Below, piece by piece: positions 1-8,228 of a stretch of 21,321 bases of DNA (position 1 is the first letter of the stretch; each line of letters opens with the position of its first letter). Made by a program: the position numbers and the translations under genes. The stretch spans positions 1-21,321 of the forward strand of contig CAMLEO010000099.1 of assembly GCA_946478975.1 (NCBI GenBank), written 5' to 3'. Under the pieces are notes generated by a model, which saw nothing but the letters and a program-made list of their open reading frames with translations, searched no databases and was not told the DNA's origin. This DNA comes from an uncultured Steroidobacter sp. GTDB taxonomy: Bacteria > Pseudomonadota > Gammaproteobacteria > Steroidobacterales > Steroidobacteraceae.

Positions 1-281
1 GCTTTCACGGGAGTTCAGCGGTCATCTCTTACACCACCATCAGGGGCGCGATCCGATCACCTCGTGGAGATTCTCAGCAATCGTACTCGCGCCGCACCGC
101 GCTGATCATCCATATGGGGCGCGCGTTTCAGCACGAATGCGAGGCATGGGCGCCGCTATTGGCACATTCCTCGACGAGTGGTCGGCCTAGCTGGATCTAT
201 AGAACCGACCGAGCCAGCGGGATCGACCCCTATTATTAAATAAAGATTCTTTTTTTAAAAAAGTGGCTACGACCCGGTGCG
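1..281. other. Left edge, no convincing gene
   Basis: I see no gene I can support here. Two plus-strand frames are open to the window edge: one closes with TAG at 188-190 and one with TAA at 237-239. Neither shows a recognisable motif or clearly better codon bias than the other, so at most one is the tail of a gene entering from the left. The minus strand has only very short frames, the longest plausible one about 19 codons. The AT-rich stretch at 231-262 stands out from the GC-rich surroundings and is part of the promoter-like motif at 238-271. Confidence 0.5.
238..271 (-). promoter_or_regulatory. Copy 1 of a shared promoter-like motif
   Basis: Read on the minus strand this 34-mer has TAGCCAC, six T, seven A, three variable bases, then TCTTTA. 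It aligns without gaps to 16736-16769 and 18350-18383, with 22 of 34 columns identical in all three. The layout (TAGCC, AT-rich spacer, TCTT about 18 bases on) resembles a two-box promoter of an ECF sigma factor. It lies 11 bases past the stop codon of the GntR gene and points left, out of the window. No gene start is visible in the 237 bases it faces. Confidence 0.5.
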
Positions 282-1448
282 CTATGCATCCGTCCGCACC
301 AGCAGCTTTGTGATGAGGGCCTGCCCGCGTTGCAGGTGAAGATCGGCCTCGGTTTCGAGGCCTTTAGTTATGGCGTGCACGACGTTCGCCTCGGCCTCGG
401 ACAACTCGCTTTCGATATCCGCCCAAGACGCGGTCGGAGGCGCCACACGGACGTGGTACGCGACGAGACACCAAAGTAACGTGTTTACCAGAGGATCTTT
501 GCCGATCCGCCCCAGGGCTTGCTGCAGCAGGCACCACCGATACGGTTCCGACGGATGAGCCAACGCCGATGTCAGCAATTGCAGATGTTCCGTGCGGCGA
601 CCGGCATCCTCCTGCCGAAGCACTCGCATCGCCAGGCGCAGCTTCACCACATCGAGCGCCCATTTCACCGGCAACACATCGACGAGTTTCTGCTGCCGCG
701 AGGCCAGCAGCGCGAAGATCTGCCGCACCACGCCGATCGACGAAGGACGCATGAGCAGATATCCGCCGCCTCGACCTCGCTGCACTTGCAGAGATCCGAG
801 GTCGTCGAGAATTCGCAGTGCCTGCCGAAACGTCGGTCGCGAGCTGCTGAATCGTTCGCACAAGGTGCTCTCGGAACCGAGCCGGATCCCTTCAGCCGGA
901 ATCGGCGAGTAGTGCTGAATCAAACGCGTTGCAATCCGGAAGCTGCGCACCTTGCATCGAGGATGCGTAGTGCCCGTCGTCGCGAGCAGATCGAACGTTT
1001 TGCGCAGCAGCTGCACGAACAGGTTGTCGCCGGGGATCTGCTCCAGCACCGGTTGAGCGATCGCGAACGTTTCATTCAACTGCAGGTCCGAATATCCGGT
1101 AGCACGCAGAAATGTCGCCAGCGCCGCGGCAGCCCATTCGAGCTCGGGCTGGGCAAGCCGCAAGCCGCCGTGGCGTCCGCGTTCGATCAACAGTGAGCCG
1201 CGCGCTTCGAGCAGTCGAATCGCCTCCCGGACTACATCGCGACTCGCGCCGAATCGCTCGATCAGCCCGCGCTCGGAGCCGACGAAACTGCCGGCCACCC
1301 AGCCTCGTTCCACCGCCTCGCGTTCCAACGTCCACGCCAGCTGGGCGGGCGTCCTGCGCTCGCCGGCATCGTAGCCCTTGACGAAATCGTGGTAGTCCCG
1401 CCGGACCGTGAGCGGCGTCCGCTGCGAAATGAGTGGACTGTTTTTCAC
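282..1448 (-). CDS. GntR-type regulator with two winged-helix domains
   Basis: Predicted cytoplasmic DNA-binding transcription regulator of 388 residues. There are two GntR-like winged helix-turn-helix units: about 35-102 (with ERFGASRDVVREAIRLLEARG and a glycine-rich wing) and about 168-235 (with ERFSSSRPTFRQALRILDDLG and a similar wing). Ordinary GntR proteins have one such domain followed by a ligand-binding domain of 130-160 residues. Here each winged helix is followed by helical sequence (about 105-165 and 240-388) with no FCD or UTRA signature I can recognise. The start is GTG. A segment spanning its promoter and first codons reappears upstream of the neighbouring dehydrogenase gene, so it may control itself and that gene. 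The family is secure; the ligand is unknown. Confidence 0.85.
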   Translation of the reverse strand: MKNSPLISQRTPLTVRRDYHDFVKGYDAGERRTPAQLAWTLEREAVERGWVAGSFVGSERGLIERFGASRDVVREAIRLLEARGSLLIERGRHGGLRLAQPELEWAAAALATFLRATGYSDLQLNETFAIAQPVLEQIPGDNLFVQLLRKTFDLLATTGTTHPRCKVRSFRIATRLIQHYSPIPAEGIRLGSESTLCERFSSSRPTFRQALRILDDLGSLQVQRGRGGGYLLMRPSSIGVVRQIFALLASRQQKLVDVLPVKWALDVVKLRLAMRVLRQEDAGRRTEHLQLLTSALAHPSEPYRWCLLQQALGRIGKDPLVNTLLWCLVAYHVRVAPPTASWADIESELSEAEANVVHAITKGLETEADLHLQRGQALITKLLVRTDA

Positions 1449-1467
1449 TACTTTACCGTACCACTAT
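1428..1467 (-). repeat. GntR promoter/start segment, duplicated at 2413-2452
   Basis: These 40 bases match 2413-2452 at 28 positions without a gap. On the minus strand the best-kept parts are ATAGTGGT, GGT two bases later, then AGTC, ACTC and ATT. The second half is coding here: it holds the GTG start and first codons of the GntR gene. It could be an operator read by the regulator itself, or one copy of a duplicated 5-prime gene end. Confidence 0.5.
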
Positions 1468-1474
1468 CGCTTCG

Positions 1475-1564
1475 GGTCTCAACAGCACCGATGGCGACAG
1501 TGCGGCCGTCAGTTTGTCGTGATCTGTGCTTGCGGCGGAGAAACTGGCCGGCAGCTTTGAGACC
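1475..1564. other. Nested inverted repeats between two genes
   Basis: The outer arms are GGTCTCAA (1475-1482) and TTGAGACC (1557-1564), continued by AGC (1484-1486) with GCT (1554-1556) after one bulged base. Inside, 1505-1515 pairs with 1541-1552 over 11 pairs with one bulged C and one G-U pair on the plus-strand RNA. The apical loop is 25 nt. There is no T-run after either end, so it is not a standard intrinsic terminator. It fills most of the 129-bp gap between the dehydrogenase stop and the GntR start, and could be a structured RNA element or a processing site. Confidence 0.35.
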
Positions 1565-1577
1565 AGTAAACGATGAG

Positions 1578-2381
1578 TCAGTCGCGCAAGGGAGCCGCGG
1601 CATCCAGCAGCACTGCGAACCCCGGATCGCGATCGGCAACCAGCGCGCCAAGCATTTGCACCTTCTCGAACAGGCTGGCTCGATTGGTGAACGCGGCGAG
1701 GCTCGGCTGACGCGCGTAGACTTGCGCCGCGTAACTGCGCCCGCTGCTCGCATTCACCAGCGCCAGCATCGCTTCACGATCTATCCCGAGCTCGACTGCC
1801 GCACACGCCGCACTGTGCACCAGGCCGAGATTGGCAGCCATCAGCGCGTTGTTGATCAGCTTTGCCACCTGCCCTGCGCCAACGTCGCCGAGATGCACGA
1901 TGAGATTGGCGAACGTTTCGAAGATCGGACGCGCGGCTTCGATGGCGTCGGCATGACCGCCCGCCATGATTGTCAATGTTCCTGCCGCCGCCGCGGGTGC
2001 CCCGCCGCTCACAGGTGCTTCAATGAAGACAACATCACGAAGCGCGGCCTGGCGTGCAACATGCCTGCACGTCTGCGGGCGAGTCGTCGAGTGAATGGCA
2101 ATCCGGCTGGACGGCCGCAGCGCTGGAATCAATTGGTCGCAAACTTCTCGAACGGCGGCATCGTCCGTGACGCATACACCCACGTGATCGGCTATGGCAC
2201 CAAGCTCAGCAATGCTCGACATCATGATCGCCGACGTGTCACGAAACGACCGCAGGGTCTGTTCCCGCCGTGCCCACAACAACATCGGATAGCCGGCAGC
2301 GATGATGCGCCTTGCGATCGGTGCACCCTGGCTTCCCAGTCCGATGAAGCCGCAAACGGGTTTGATGCTCTCGCGAGTCAC
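1578..2381 (-). CDS. Beta-hydroxyacid dehydrogenase, copy 1
   Basis: NAD(P)-dependent oxidoreductase of the 3-hydroxyisobutyrate dehydrogenase / tartronate semialdehyde reductase family, 267 residues (family usually 285-300). Visible motifs are the nucleotide-binding GFIGLGSQGAP (11-21), the substrate-binding EAPVSGG (121-127) and the catalytic-lysine segment GAGQVAKLINN (168-178, Lys174). The family oxidises or reduces small 3-hydroxyacids in the cytoplasm; the substrate here is unknown. The start is GTG at 2381. It is clearly paralogous to the dehydrogenase at 8229-9041, with the same unusual GSQGAP loop and the same VAKLINN-like segment. It reads in the same direction as the GntR gene 129 bp downstream, so the two may share a transcript. 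Confidence 0.88.
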   Translation of the reverse strand: MTRESIKPVCGFIGLGSQGAPIARRIIAAGYPMLLWARREQTLRSFRDTSAIMMSSIAELGAIADHVGVCVTDDAAVREVCDQLIPALRPSSRIAIHSTTRPQTCRHVARQAALRDVVFIEAPVSGGAPAAAAGTLTIMAGGHADAIEAARPIFETFANLIVHLGDVGAGQVAKLINNALMAANLGLVHSAACAAVELGIDREAMLALVNASSGRSYAAQVYARQPSLAAFTNRASLFEKVQMLGALVADRDPGFAVLLDAAAPLRD

Positions 2382-2487
2382 GTTGTTCTCTCCGGCTCAG
2401 AGGCGTGCAGGTAATGAGTAGACTATTTTCCAGGCTCAAACCAGACCACTATTTAAGTGTTTCCGTCCGCCGGGCTTTGTCACCTGC
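2382..2487. promoter_or_regulatory. Divergent control region, dehydrogenase 1 / cysD
   Basis: This 106-bp gap separates two divergent genes and must hold both promoters. The duplicated 40-mer lies at 2413-2452. An AT-rich stretch at 2448-2457 (ACTATTTAAG) is the most likely -10 area, but I find no convincing -35 partner. There is no strong Shine-Dalgarno sequence in front of cysD. Confidence 0.45.
2413..2452 (-). repeat. Second copy of the GntR promoter/start segment
   Basis: Matches 1428-1467 at 28 of 40 positions without gaps. Read past the repeat in the frame equivalent to the GntR start, it codes ENSLLITC then TPLSRR, compared with KNSPLISQR then TPLTVRR at the real GntR N-terminus. That suggests a relic of a GntR 5-prime end. 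The position equivalent to the GTG start is CTG here, and the frame runs into the dehydrogenase gene in a different register. Confidence 0.45.
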
Positions 2488-3405
2488 ATGCTGACCTCAC
2501 AATCTCGTCGCAAGCTCACCCACCTGGAACGCCTCGAAGCCGAAAGCATCCACATCTTCCGCGAGGTCGTGGCTGAAACCGAGCGGCCCGTGATGCTGTA
2601 TTCCGTCGGCAAGGACAGCGCAGTGATGCTGCACCTGGCGAAGAAGGCTTTTCATCCTTCGCGCCCGCCCTTCCCGCTGCTGCACGTAGATACGACCTGG
2701 AAGTTTCGCGATATGTACGCGCTGCGTGACAAGGCCGCGAGCCAGGCGGGCATGGAGTTGATCGTTTATCGCAATCCCGAGGCACTCGCACAGTGTATCA
2801 ACCCGTTTGATCACGGGCCGTTGCATACGGACCTTTGGAAGACCGAAGGGCTCAAGCAGGCGCTCGACCAATATGGCTTCGATGCCGCCTTTGGCGGCGC
2901 ACGTCGCGACGAAGAAAAAAGCCGCGCCAAGGAGCGCATCTTCAGCTTTCGCAGCGCCAATCATCGCTGGGATCCGAAACAACAGCGCCCCGAGCTGTGG
3001 AGTCTGTACAACGCGCGCAAAGCCAAGAGTGAAAGCATTCGCGTGTTCCCCATCTCGAACTGGACCGAGCTGGACATCTGGCAATACATCCATCTGCAAG
3101 GCATCGAGATCGTGCCGCTGTATTTTTCAGCGCCGCGCCCGACCGTAAAACGCGACGGGCTGATCCTGATGGTGGACGACGACCGTTTCCGTTTTCGCCC
3201 CGGCGAGCACCCGCAGATGCGCTCGATCCGCTTTCGCACTCTCGGCTGCTACCCATTGACGGGTGCGGTGGAAAGCGAAGCTAGAACATTGCCCGAAGTG
3301 ATCCAGGAAATGCTGCTCACCACGACTTCCGAGCGCCAGGGGCGCGCGATCGACCACGACCAGGCGGCGAGCATGGAAAAGAAGAAACAGGAGGGTTATT
3401 TCTGA
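2488..3405 (+). CDS. cysD: Sulfate adenylyltransferase subunit 2
   Basis: Small catalytic subunit of ATP sulfurylase, making APS and pyrophosphate from ATP and sulfate in the cytoplasm together with CysN. The 305 residues match the family length. Motifs: the PP-loop [12 protein letters not shown] (39-50) and the family block [20 protein letters not shown] (136-155). The tail [10 protein letters not shown] is the standard CysD C-terminus. Its TGA overlaps the ATG of cysNC by one base, so the two are translationally coupled. No cysH, cysI, cysJ or sulfate permease gene is in the window, which is unlike a typical cysteine-biosynthesis operon. A sulfotransferase gene lies on the facing operon. 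Confidence 0.97.
   Translation: MLTSQSRRKLTHLERLEAESIHIFREVVAETERPVMLYSVGKDSAVMLHLAKKAFHPSRPPFPLLHVDTTWKFRDMYALRDKAASQAGMELIVYRNPEALAQCINPFDHGPLHTDLWKTEGLKQALDQYGFDAAFGGARRDEEKSRAKERIFSFRSANHRWDPKQQRPELWSLYNARKAKSESIRVFPISNWTELDIWQYIHLQGIEIVPLYFSAPRPTVKRDGLILMVDDDRFRFRPGEHPQMRSIRFRTLGCYPLTGAVESEARTLPEVIQEMLLTTTSERQGRAIDHDQAASMEKKKQEGYF
3389..3394 (+). promoter_or_regulatory. Ribosome binding site of cysNC
   Basis: AGGAGG lies 10 bases before the cysNC ATG at 3405 and inside the last codons of cysD. It fixes the cysNC start and supports coupled translation. Confidence 0.75.
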
Positions 3406-5312
3406 TGCGCGCCCCGGACGTGATCTACCGAACCGACGAGTTGATCGCCAGGGACATCGACGCTTACCTGCAGCAGCATCAACACAAGACCCTGCTGCGA
3501 TTCATCACCTGCGGCTCGGTCGACGACGGCAAATCGACGCTGATCGGCCGGCTGCTGTACGACTCGAAGATGATCTTCGAAGATCAGCTCGCGGCGCTGG
3601 AGGCGGACAGCAAACGCATCGGCACTCAAGGTCAGAATATCGATTTCGCATTGCTGGTCGACGGCCTGGCCGCGGAGCGCGAGCAAGGTATTACGATCGA
3701 TGTGGCCTATCGGTTCTTCGCAACCGAAAAGCGCAAGTTCATCGTCGCCGATACACCAGGGCATGAGCAATACACGCGCAACATGGTGACCGGCGCATCG
3801 ACGGCCGACCTTGCCGTCATCCTGATTGATGCCCGCAAAGGCGTGCTCGTTCAAACCAAGCGTCACAGTTATCTTGCGCACCTGATCGGCATTCGTAACA
3901 TCGTGCTCGCCGTGAACAAGATGGACCTGGTGAGCTACGACCAGGCCGTGTTCGACGAGATCGTCGCGGATTACACGGCGTTCGCGCAAAGCATCGGCAT
4001 CGCCAAGTTCACCGCCATCCCGATCAGCGGCTTCAAGGGCGATAATGTCACGAGCCGCTCGCCGAACATGCCGTGGTACCAGGGGCCCGCACTACTGCCG
4101 CATCTGGAGACGGTCGAGGTCGATACGTCGGCGATGCAGGACCGCCCGCTGCGAATGGCGGTGCAATGGGTCAACCGTCCGAACCTGGACTTCCGTGGCT
4201 TCTCCGGGCTGATATCGAGCGGCGTTGCCAAAGTCGGTGACGCCGTCCGCGTGCTGCCGTCGGGCAAGACATCGAAGATCGCGCGCATCGTGATGTTCGA
4301 TGGCGATGTCGAGGAGGCAGTCGCAGGACAGTCAGTCACGCTGACCTTTGCCGATGAGATCGACTGCTCGCGTGGCGATGTCATCTGCGCAGCGCAGAGC
4401 CCGGTGCAATCCGCGGATCAGTTCGAAACCACGATCGTCTGGATGGACGAGCACGAGATGTTGCCGGGCCGGCCATATTGGCTGAAGACAGGCACACAAA
4501 CAGTGTCCGCCACGGTGCACCCGCCGAAGTACCAGGTCAGCGTCAACACCATGGAGCACCTGGCGACCAAGACGCTGGAACTCAATGCCATTGGCGTCGC
4601 CAATCTCGCCACCGACCGGCAGATTCCGTTCGAGCCGTATGCCGAGAATCGCAACCTGGGCGGTTTCATTCTGATCGACAAGATGACCAACGCCACCGTC
4701 GCGGCCGGCATGATTCATTTCGCGTTACGGCGCGCGGCGAACGTGCATTGGCAGGCAACGGACATCACGCGAGAACATCATGCTGCCTTGAAAAATCAAA
4801 AGCCGGCGGTGCTATGGCTGACCGGCCTGTCGGGTGCCGGCAAATCCACGCTCGCGAATCTGATCGAGAAGAAGCTCGCGCGCATGAACCGCCACACGGT
4901 CCTGCTCGATGGCGACAATGTGCGACATGGATTGAACAAAGACCTGGGCTTCACCGAAGCCGATCGCATCGAGAACATCCGGCGCGTCGGCGAAGTCGCA
5001 AAACTCATGACCGACGCCGGCCTCATCGTCATCACCGCTTTCATTTCGCCGTTCCGCGCCGAGCGCGACATGGTCCGACAGATGATGCGCCCTGGCGAGT
5101 TCTTCGAAGTATTCGTCGATACGCCGCTGGCGATCGCGGAGGCACGCGATGTGAAGGGCTTGTACAAGAAGGCCCGCTCGGGTCAGCTCAAGAACTTCAC
5201 CGGCATCGACAGTCCGTACGAGGCACCACGCGCGCCGGAGATCCACATCGACACGACCAAGTTGTCGCCCGAGGAGGCGGCAGAAGCCATTGTGAGAACG
5301 CTCGTTCCCTGA
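3405..5312 (+). CDS. cysNC: Fused sulfate adenylyltransferase subunit 1 / APS kinase
   Basis: Bifunctional protein of 635 residues. Residues about 30-445 are the GTPase subunit that drives ATP sulfurylase: G1 [10 protein letters not shown] (36-45), G3 DTPGHEQ (116-122) and G4 NKMD (171-174), followed by beta-barrel domains. Residues about 455-635 are APS kinase, which phosphorylates APS to PAPS: P-loop GLSGAGKS (474-481), then [25 protein letters not shown] and the [11 protein letters not shown] segment. Both halves look intact. The fused form is common in Proteobacteria and is also known from nodulation-factor sulfation (NodQ). With cysD it provides PAPS, the donor for the sulfotransferase at 9826-10977. 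It ends at a shared hairpin terminator. Confidence 0.97.
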   Translation: MRAPDVIYRTDELIARDIDAYLQQHQHKTLLRFITCGSVDDGKSTLIGRLLYDSKMIFEDQLAALEADSKRIGTQGQNIDFALLVDGLAAEREQGITIDVAYRFFATEKRKFIVADTPGHEQYTRNMVTGASTADLAVILIDARKGVLVQTKRHSYLAHLIGIRNIVLAVNKMDLVSYDQAVFDEIVADYTAFAQSIGIAKFTAIPISGFKGDNVTSRSPNMPWYQGPALLPHLETVEVDTSAMQDRPLRMAVQWVNRPNLDFRGFSGLISSGVAKVGDAVRVLPSGKTSKIARIVMFDGDVEEAVAGQSVTLTFADEIDCSRGDVICAAQSPVQSADQFETTIVWMDEHEMLPGRPYWLKTGTQTVSATVHPPKYQVSVNTMEHLATKTLELNAIGVANLATDRQIPFEPYAENRNLGGFILIDKMTNATVAAGMIHFALRRAANVHWQATDITREHHAALKNQKPAVLWLTGLSGAGKSTLANLIEKKLARMNRHTVLLDGDNVRHGLNKDLGFTEADRIENIRRVGEVAKLMTDAGLIVITAFISPFRAERDMVRQMMRPGEFFEVFVDTPLAIAEARDVKGLYKKARSGQLKNFTGIDSPYEAPRAPEIHIDTTKLSPEEAAEAIVRTLVP

Positions 5313-5327
5313 CTGTTAGGCCCACAA

Positions 5328-5361
5328 AGGGCGCGCTGCGGAGTCGCCCGCAGCGCGCCCT
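5328..5361. terminator. Hairpin between convergent cysNC and TonB receptor 1
   Basis: A perfect 14-bp inverted repeat (AGGGCGCGCTGCGG at 5328-5341, its complement at 5348-5361) with a 6-base loop sits in the 63-bp gap between two convergent stop codons. It would stop transcription from both sides. A short T-run follows only on the minus strand (TTTG), so efficiency on the plus strand is uncertain. Confidence 0.75.
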
Positions 5362-5375
5362 CTCACGCTGCGAAC

Positions 5376-8156
5376 TCAGAACTTCTTCTCGATGCCAAAC
5401 TGAACCAGGCGACCGAGCGTGTTGCCGTTGGTGAAGCCGCGCGTGCTCGATGTCGAAGTGACGCCGCGAAACACCGGCGGCTCCTGGTCCAGCAGATTGT
5501 CGACGTTCAGGCTGAAGGACAGATTTTCGAGCATGCCCGTGCCCGCCACGTCGTAGTGAAAATAAAGGTTGAATACATCGAAGCCGTCCACCTTGGTTTG
5601 CAGCGGCGCCACGAAGCCGGCGAACGGATCGAGGTCGTATCCGGCGCTATGGTTCCAGATCAGCTGCGCCTGCAACTTGCCGATTTCCGTGCCGGCCGTG
5701 GTACGCACGCGATAGCGCGTGTTGTTTGCTTTGAGCTGGTCGGAGTACGGCAAAGCGGGTGCCGCACTTTGCTCACGATTGAGCTCGTACGTGCCGTTGA
5801 CCGCAAACAGCAGCGAGCCGAAGCGGGTGTCGGGACGATAGCGAACGTTGAGGTCGAGCCCGTCCAGCTTGAAGTTGCCGAGGTTGCGCTTGCGAATGTC
5901 CAGAATCGCATACATACAACCCGGCAACGGCGTGCACAGTGCGGTTGGAATATCGGCAGCCGCCAGGATCGCGTTGATCTGATCCGTTGTCGGCCGGGTT
6001 TGAATCAGGAACGGATAATCCCGGTACAGCGTCGCCGTGGCAGCACCGCCGACCGGCGGCAGGCCGATGACGCCTTCGAAATTTATTCGGTAATAAGTGA
6101 CCCCGACGCTCATCGGCGCGAACGCCGGCTCCCAGTCGAAGCCGAACGACGTCGTCTCCGCCTCCTGCGGCCCGATGCCTGGCGAATTGCCGCGCACCCC
6201 GAGCGTGAATTGGCCGGGTGCAATGGCTGGATACGTTCCGTTCTGTACCAGCGCAGGAGGCGGCGCAAACGCCGCGGCCGGCACCAGGATGAGTTGCGTG
6301 AGCTCGGCCTGTTTTGCATCGGCCAGGCTGGGCGCGACGAACGACCTGCCCCTGGAGCCACGCAGCCGCAGCCAGTCGAACGGCTTGTATGTAATGCCGA
6401 ACCGTGGATTGAACGTGTCGCCGAAATCGCTGTAGTCGTCGTAACGTCCCGCCGCCGAGAGCGTCAGTTCCTTGAAGCCCGCCCTGGCATTCTCGGCGCT
6501 GAAGATCGGCACGACCGCTTCGGCGAACGCCGCGTTGACCGATCGATCCAGGCCGGCAGACGGCGCAGCCGCGAATGCAGGAACGATCAGATTGCCGCCG
6601 ATCGTCACAGCAGGAAACCCGCTCTCGGCGAAGCCTGGAACGGCTTCACCCTTGCGTGTATCGAAGCGCTCGCGATAGTACTCGCCACCTAGCGCGAGTT
6701 TGACAGCACCGCCGGGCAGCGTCAGCACGTCGCCATCGATCACTGCGCGTGCATCTGTGAGACGTTGCTTCGTCTCGCCGTACACTTCGTAGTTGGTGAT
6801 TGCCGCGAGCGCCGCGGGATCGCTCGACGCAGGATCATAGGGATTGAACACACCGGCTGCCGTCGCTCGCGAAAGTGCAGTCGTATTGAGGCCGCCGGAG
6901 TGCGACGTCGTCTTGCTTCGACTATGACTCGCGACCACACGCAGCTGCCAGCTGGCGCCCAAGTCGACGGTCAGCGTGGGCGTGATTCCCCATGTTTCCA
7001 GGCCGATGCCCTGCCGCTGAGCATCGAGCGCACCGAACTGGCCTGAGACACTCTGGTTGGTGCCGACGTTGTGCTCGTTGAAGTACCGGCTGGCGGTCGG
7101 CCCCGCAACCGACTGGGTGTAGCGATAAGGACCATTGTTGAGGTCGATATCTCGCTGTGTGACAAAACCTTTGAGCTCGAGCCCAACCGAGTCGGTCAGG
7201 TCCTGGAATGCCGAAACCAGGGCGGAGTGCCGGGACTCCTCCGGGTACACAGTCGCATCGTCGCTGGAATCGCATTGGTTCGAAGTGCCGGCAACCGCCG
7301 CGGGCGTGCCGCTCACGGTGTTGAAAGGCAGAGCGAAGATGCGTCCGCCTTGCACGACATTGCCGGCGCTGCATTGAATGGTCGTGACCGGAACGCCGCC
7401 GATCACCTGCATCGGGAACTCGTGCACATAGTCACGCTCCCTTCCCAGGATCATGCTGTGCTCGGCGTAGTTATAAGAAACATACGCACCGCCGTTGTCC
7501 CAGAGCGTGCCCGCGGTGATGTTGCCATCGGCCTGGTGATAGCCATCGGCAGCGCCATACCGGCCATCGACTTCGAGTCCTTCGAAACGCTTGCGGGTGA
7601 TGAAGTTGATGACGCCGGCGACGGCGTCCGATCCATATACCGCCGAGCCGCCGTCCGGGACGATCTCGACGCGCTCGATGATGCCGGGAGGAATGAGATC
7701 CGGATCGGGGCTGGTCGCGGTGATCCCTGCGCCGACGATACGATGACCGTCCATCAGCACCAGCGTGGTCGAGCCGCCGGAGTTGTTGAACCCTGGCAGG
7801 CTGCGCAGGTTCGGGCGATTCGTGGTCACGCTATTGCCGACGCCGACCGGAAAGAACAGCGTGTTGAAAGCGCCGAACTGTGGAATGTTCTGCAGCAGCT
7901 GCGCGGCCGTCGTCGCCCCTGTTTCCTGGATGTCTTCGGTCAAGATGCCGATGACGTTGCTGCCCGCCGGCGCGTCCACGCCGCGAAGGAACGTGCCGGT
8001 GACGACGATCTCCTCGAGCTTCGCCGCCTCCTGGCGCGATTCAGGTGTCGGAACATCCTGGCTATAAGCAATCGAGACGGTGCAAACCGGCGCAAGCGCG
8101 AACAGTCGCAACGCGCCGGCAACAAAAACAGACTCGCCCACTGGAACCCCCTGCAT
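5376..8156 (-). CDS. TonB-dependent outer-membrane receptor 1
   Basis: Outer-membrane beta-barrel transporter energised by TonB, 926 residues. It has a hydrophobic N-terminal export segment (about 8-32), a TonB-box-like LEEIVVTGT (47-55), a plug domain with LVLMDGHRIVG and the characteristic ERVEIVPDGGSAVYGSDAVAG (161-181), then a long barrel ending in Phe. It belongs to the broad group with the VEIVPDGGSAVYG plug, not to the family of receptors 2 and 3. There is no STN domain, so no direct FecR signalling. ATG at 8156 is annotated, but an internal GTG at 8141 has a better spaced GGGGG five bases upstream and may be the real start. It lies 72 bp after the dehydrogenase 2 stop, in the same direction, so it is probably the last gene of that operon. 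Substrate unknown. Confidence 0.92.
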   Translation of the reverse strand: MQGVPVGESVFVAGALRLFALAPVCTVSIAYSQDVPTPESRQEAAKLEEIVVTGTFLRGVDAPAGSNVIGILTEDIQETGATTAAQLLQNIPQFGAFNTLFFPVGVGNSVTTNRPNLRSLPGFNNSGGSTTLVLMDGHRIVGAGITATSPDPDLIPPGIIERVEIVPDGGSAVYGSDAVAGVINFITRKRFEGLEVDGRYGAADGYHQADGNITAGTLWDNGGAYVSYNYAEHSMILGRERDYVHEFPMQVIGGVPVTTIQCSAGNVVQGGRIFALPFNTVSGTPAAVAGTSNQCDSSDDATVYPEESRHSALVSAFQDLTDSVGLELKGFVTQRDIDLNNGPYRYTQSVAGPTASRYFNEHNVGTNQSVSGQFGALDAQRQGIGLETWGITPTLTVDLGASWQLRVVASHSRSKTTSHSGGLNTTALSRATAAGVFNPYDPASSDPAALAAITNYEVYGETKQRLTDARAVIDGDVLTLPGGAVKLALGGEYYRERFDTRKGEAVPGFAESGFPAVTIGGNLIVPAFAAAPSAGLDRSVNAAFAEAVVPIFSAENARAGFKELTLSAAGRYDDYSDFGDTFNPRFGITYKPFDWLRLRGSRGRSFVAPSLADAKQAELTQLILVPAAAFAPPPALVQNGTYPAIAPGQFTLGVRGNSPGIGPQEAETTSFGFDWEPAFAPMSVGVTYYRINFEGVIGLPPVGGAATATLYRDYPFLIQTRPTTDQINAILAAADIPTALCTPLPGCMYAILDIRKRNLGNFKLDGLDLNVRYRPDTRFGSLLFAVNGTYELNREQSAAPALPYSDQLKANNTRYRVRTTAGTEIGKLQAQLIWNHSAGYDLDPFAGFVAPLQTKVDGFDVFNLYFHYDVAGTGMLENLSFSLNVDNLLDQEPPVFRGVTSTSSTRGFTNGNTLGRLVQFGIEKKF

Positions 8157-8203
8157 GGCTTGTTTTGTATCGAGCTGTGATCGCTATGTATTCCTCTGGC
8201 GAT

Positions 8204-8228
8204 GAGAAAAACAGGCAGCTGATTTCTC
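8204..8228 (-). other. Small hairpin between dehydrogenase 2 and TonB receptor 1
   Basis: GAGAAA (8204-8209) and TTTCTC (8223-8228) form 6-bp arms, with CAG/CTG pairing inside after a small internal loop. It begins directly after the dehydrogenase 2 stop codon. It could attenuate or separate expression of the receptor gene, or be incidental. The rest of the gap (8157-8203) shows no clear promoter boxes. Confidence 0.3.

Noticed and set aside
241..262. T-run/A-run as an intrinsic terminator
   Set aside because: No GC-rich stem precedes it, and the same block recurs in promoter positions at two other sites.
1389..2414. 341-codon plus-strand open frame opposite dehydrogenase 1
   Set aside because: The minus strand shows a full set of dehydrogenase motifs; the plus frame shows none.
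7071..8180. 369-codon plus-strand open frame opposite receptor 1
   Set aside because: Covers the plug domain of the receptor in antisense; composition typical of a shadow frame.
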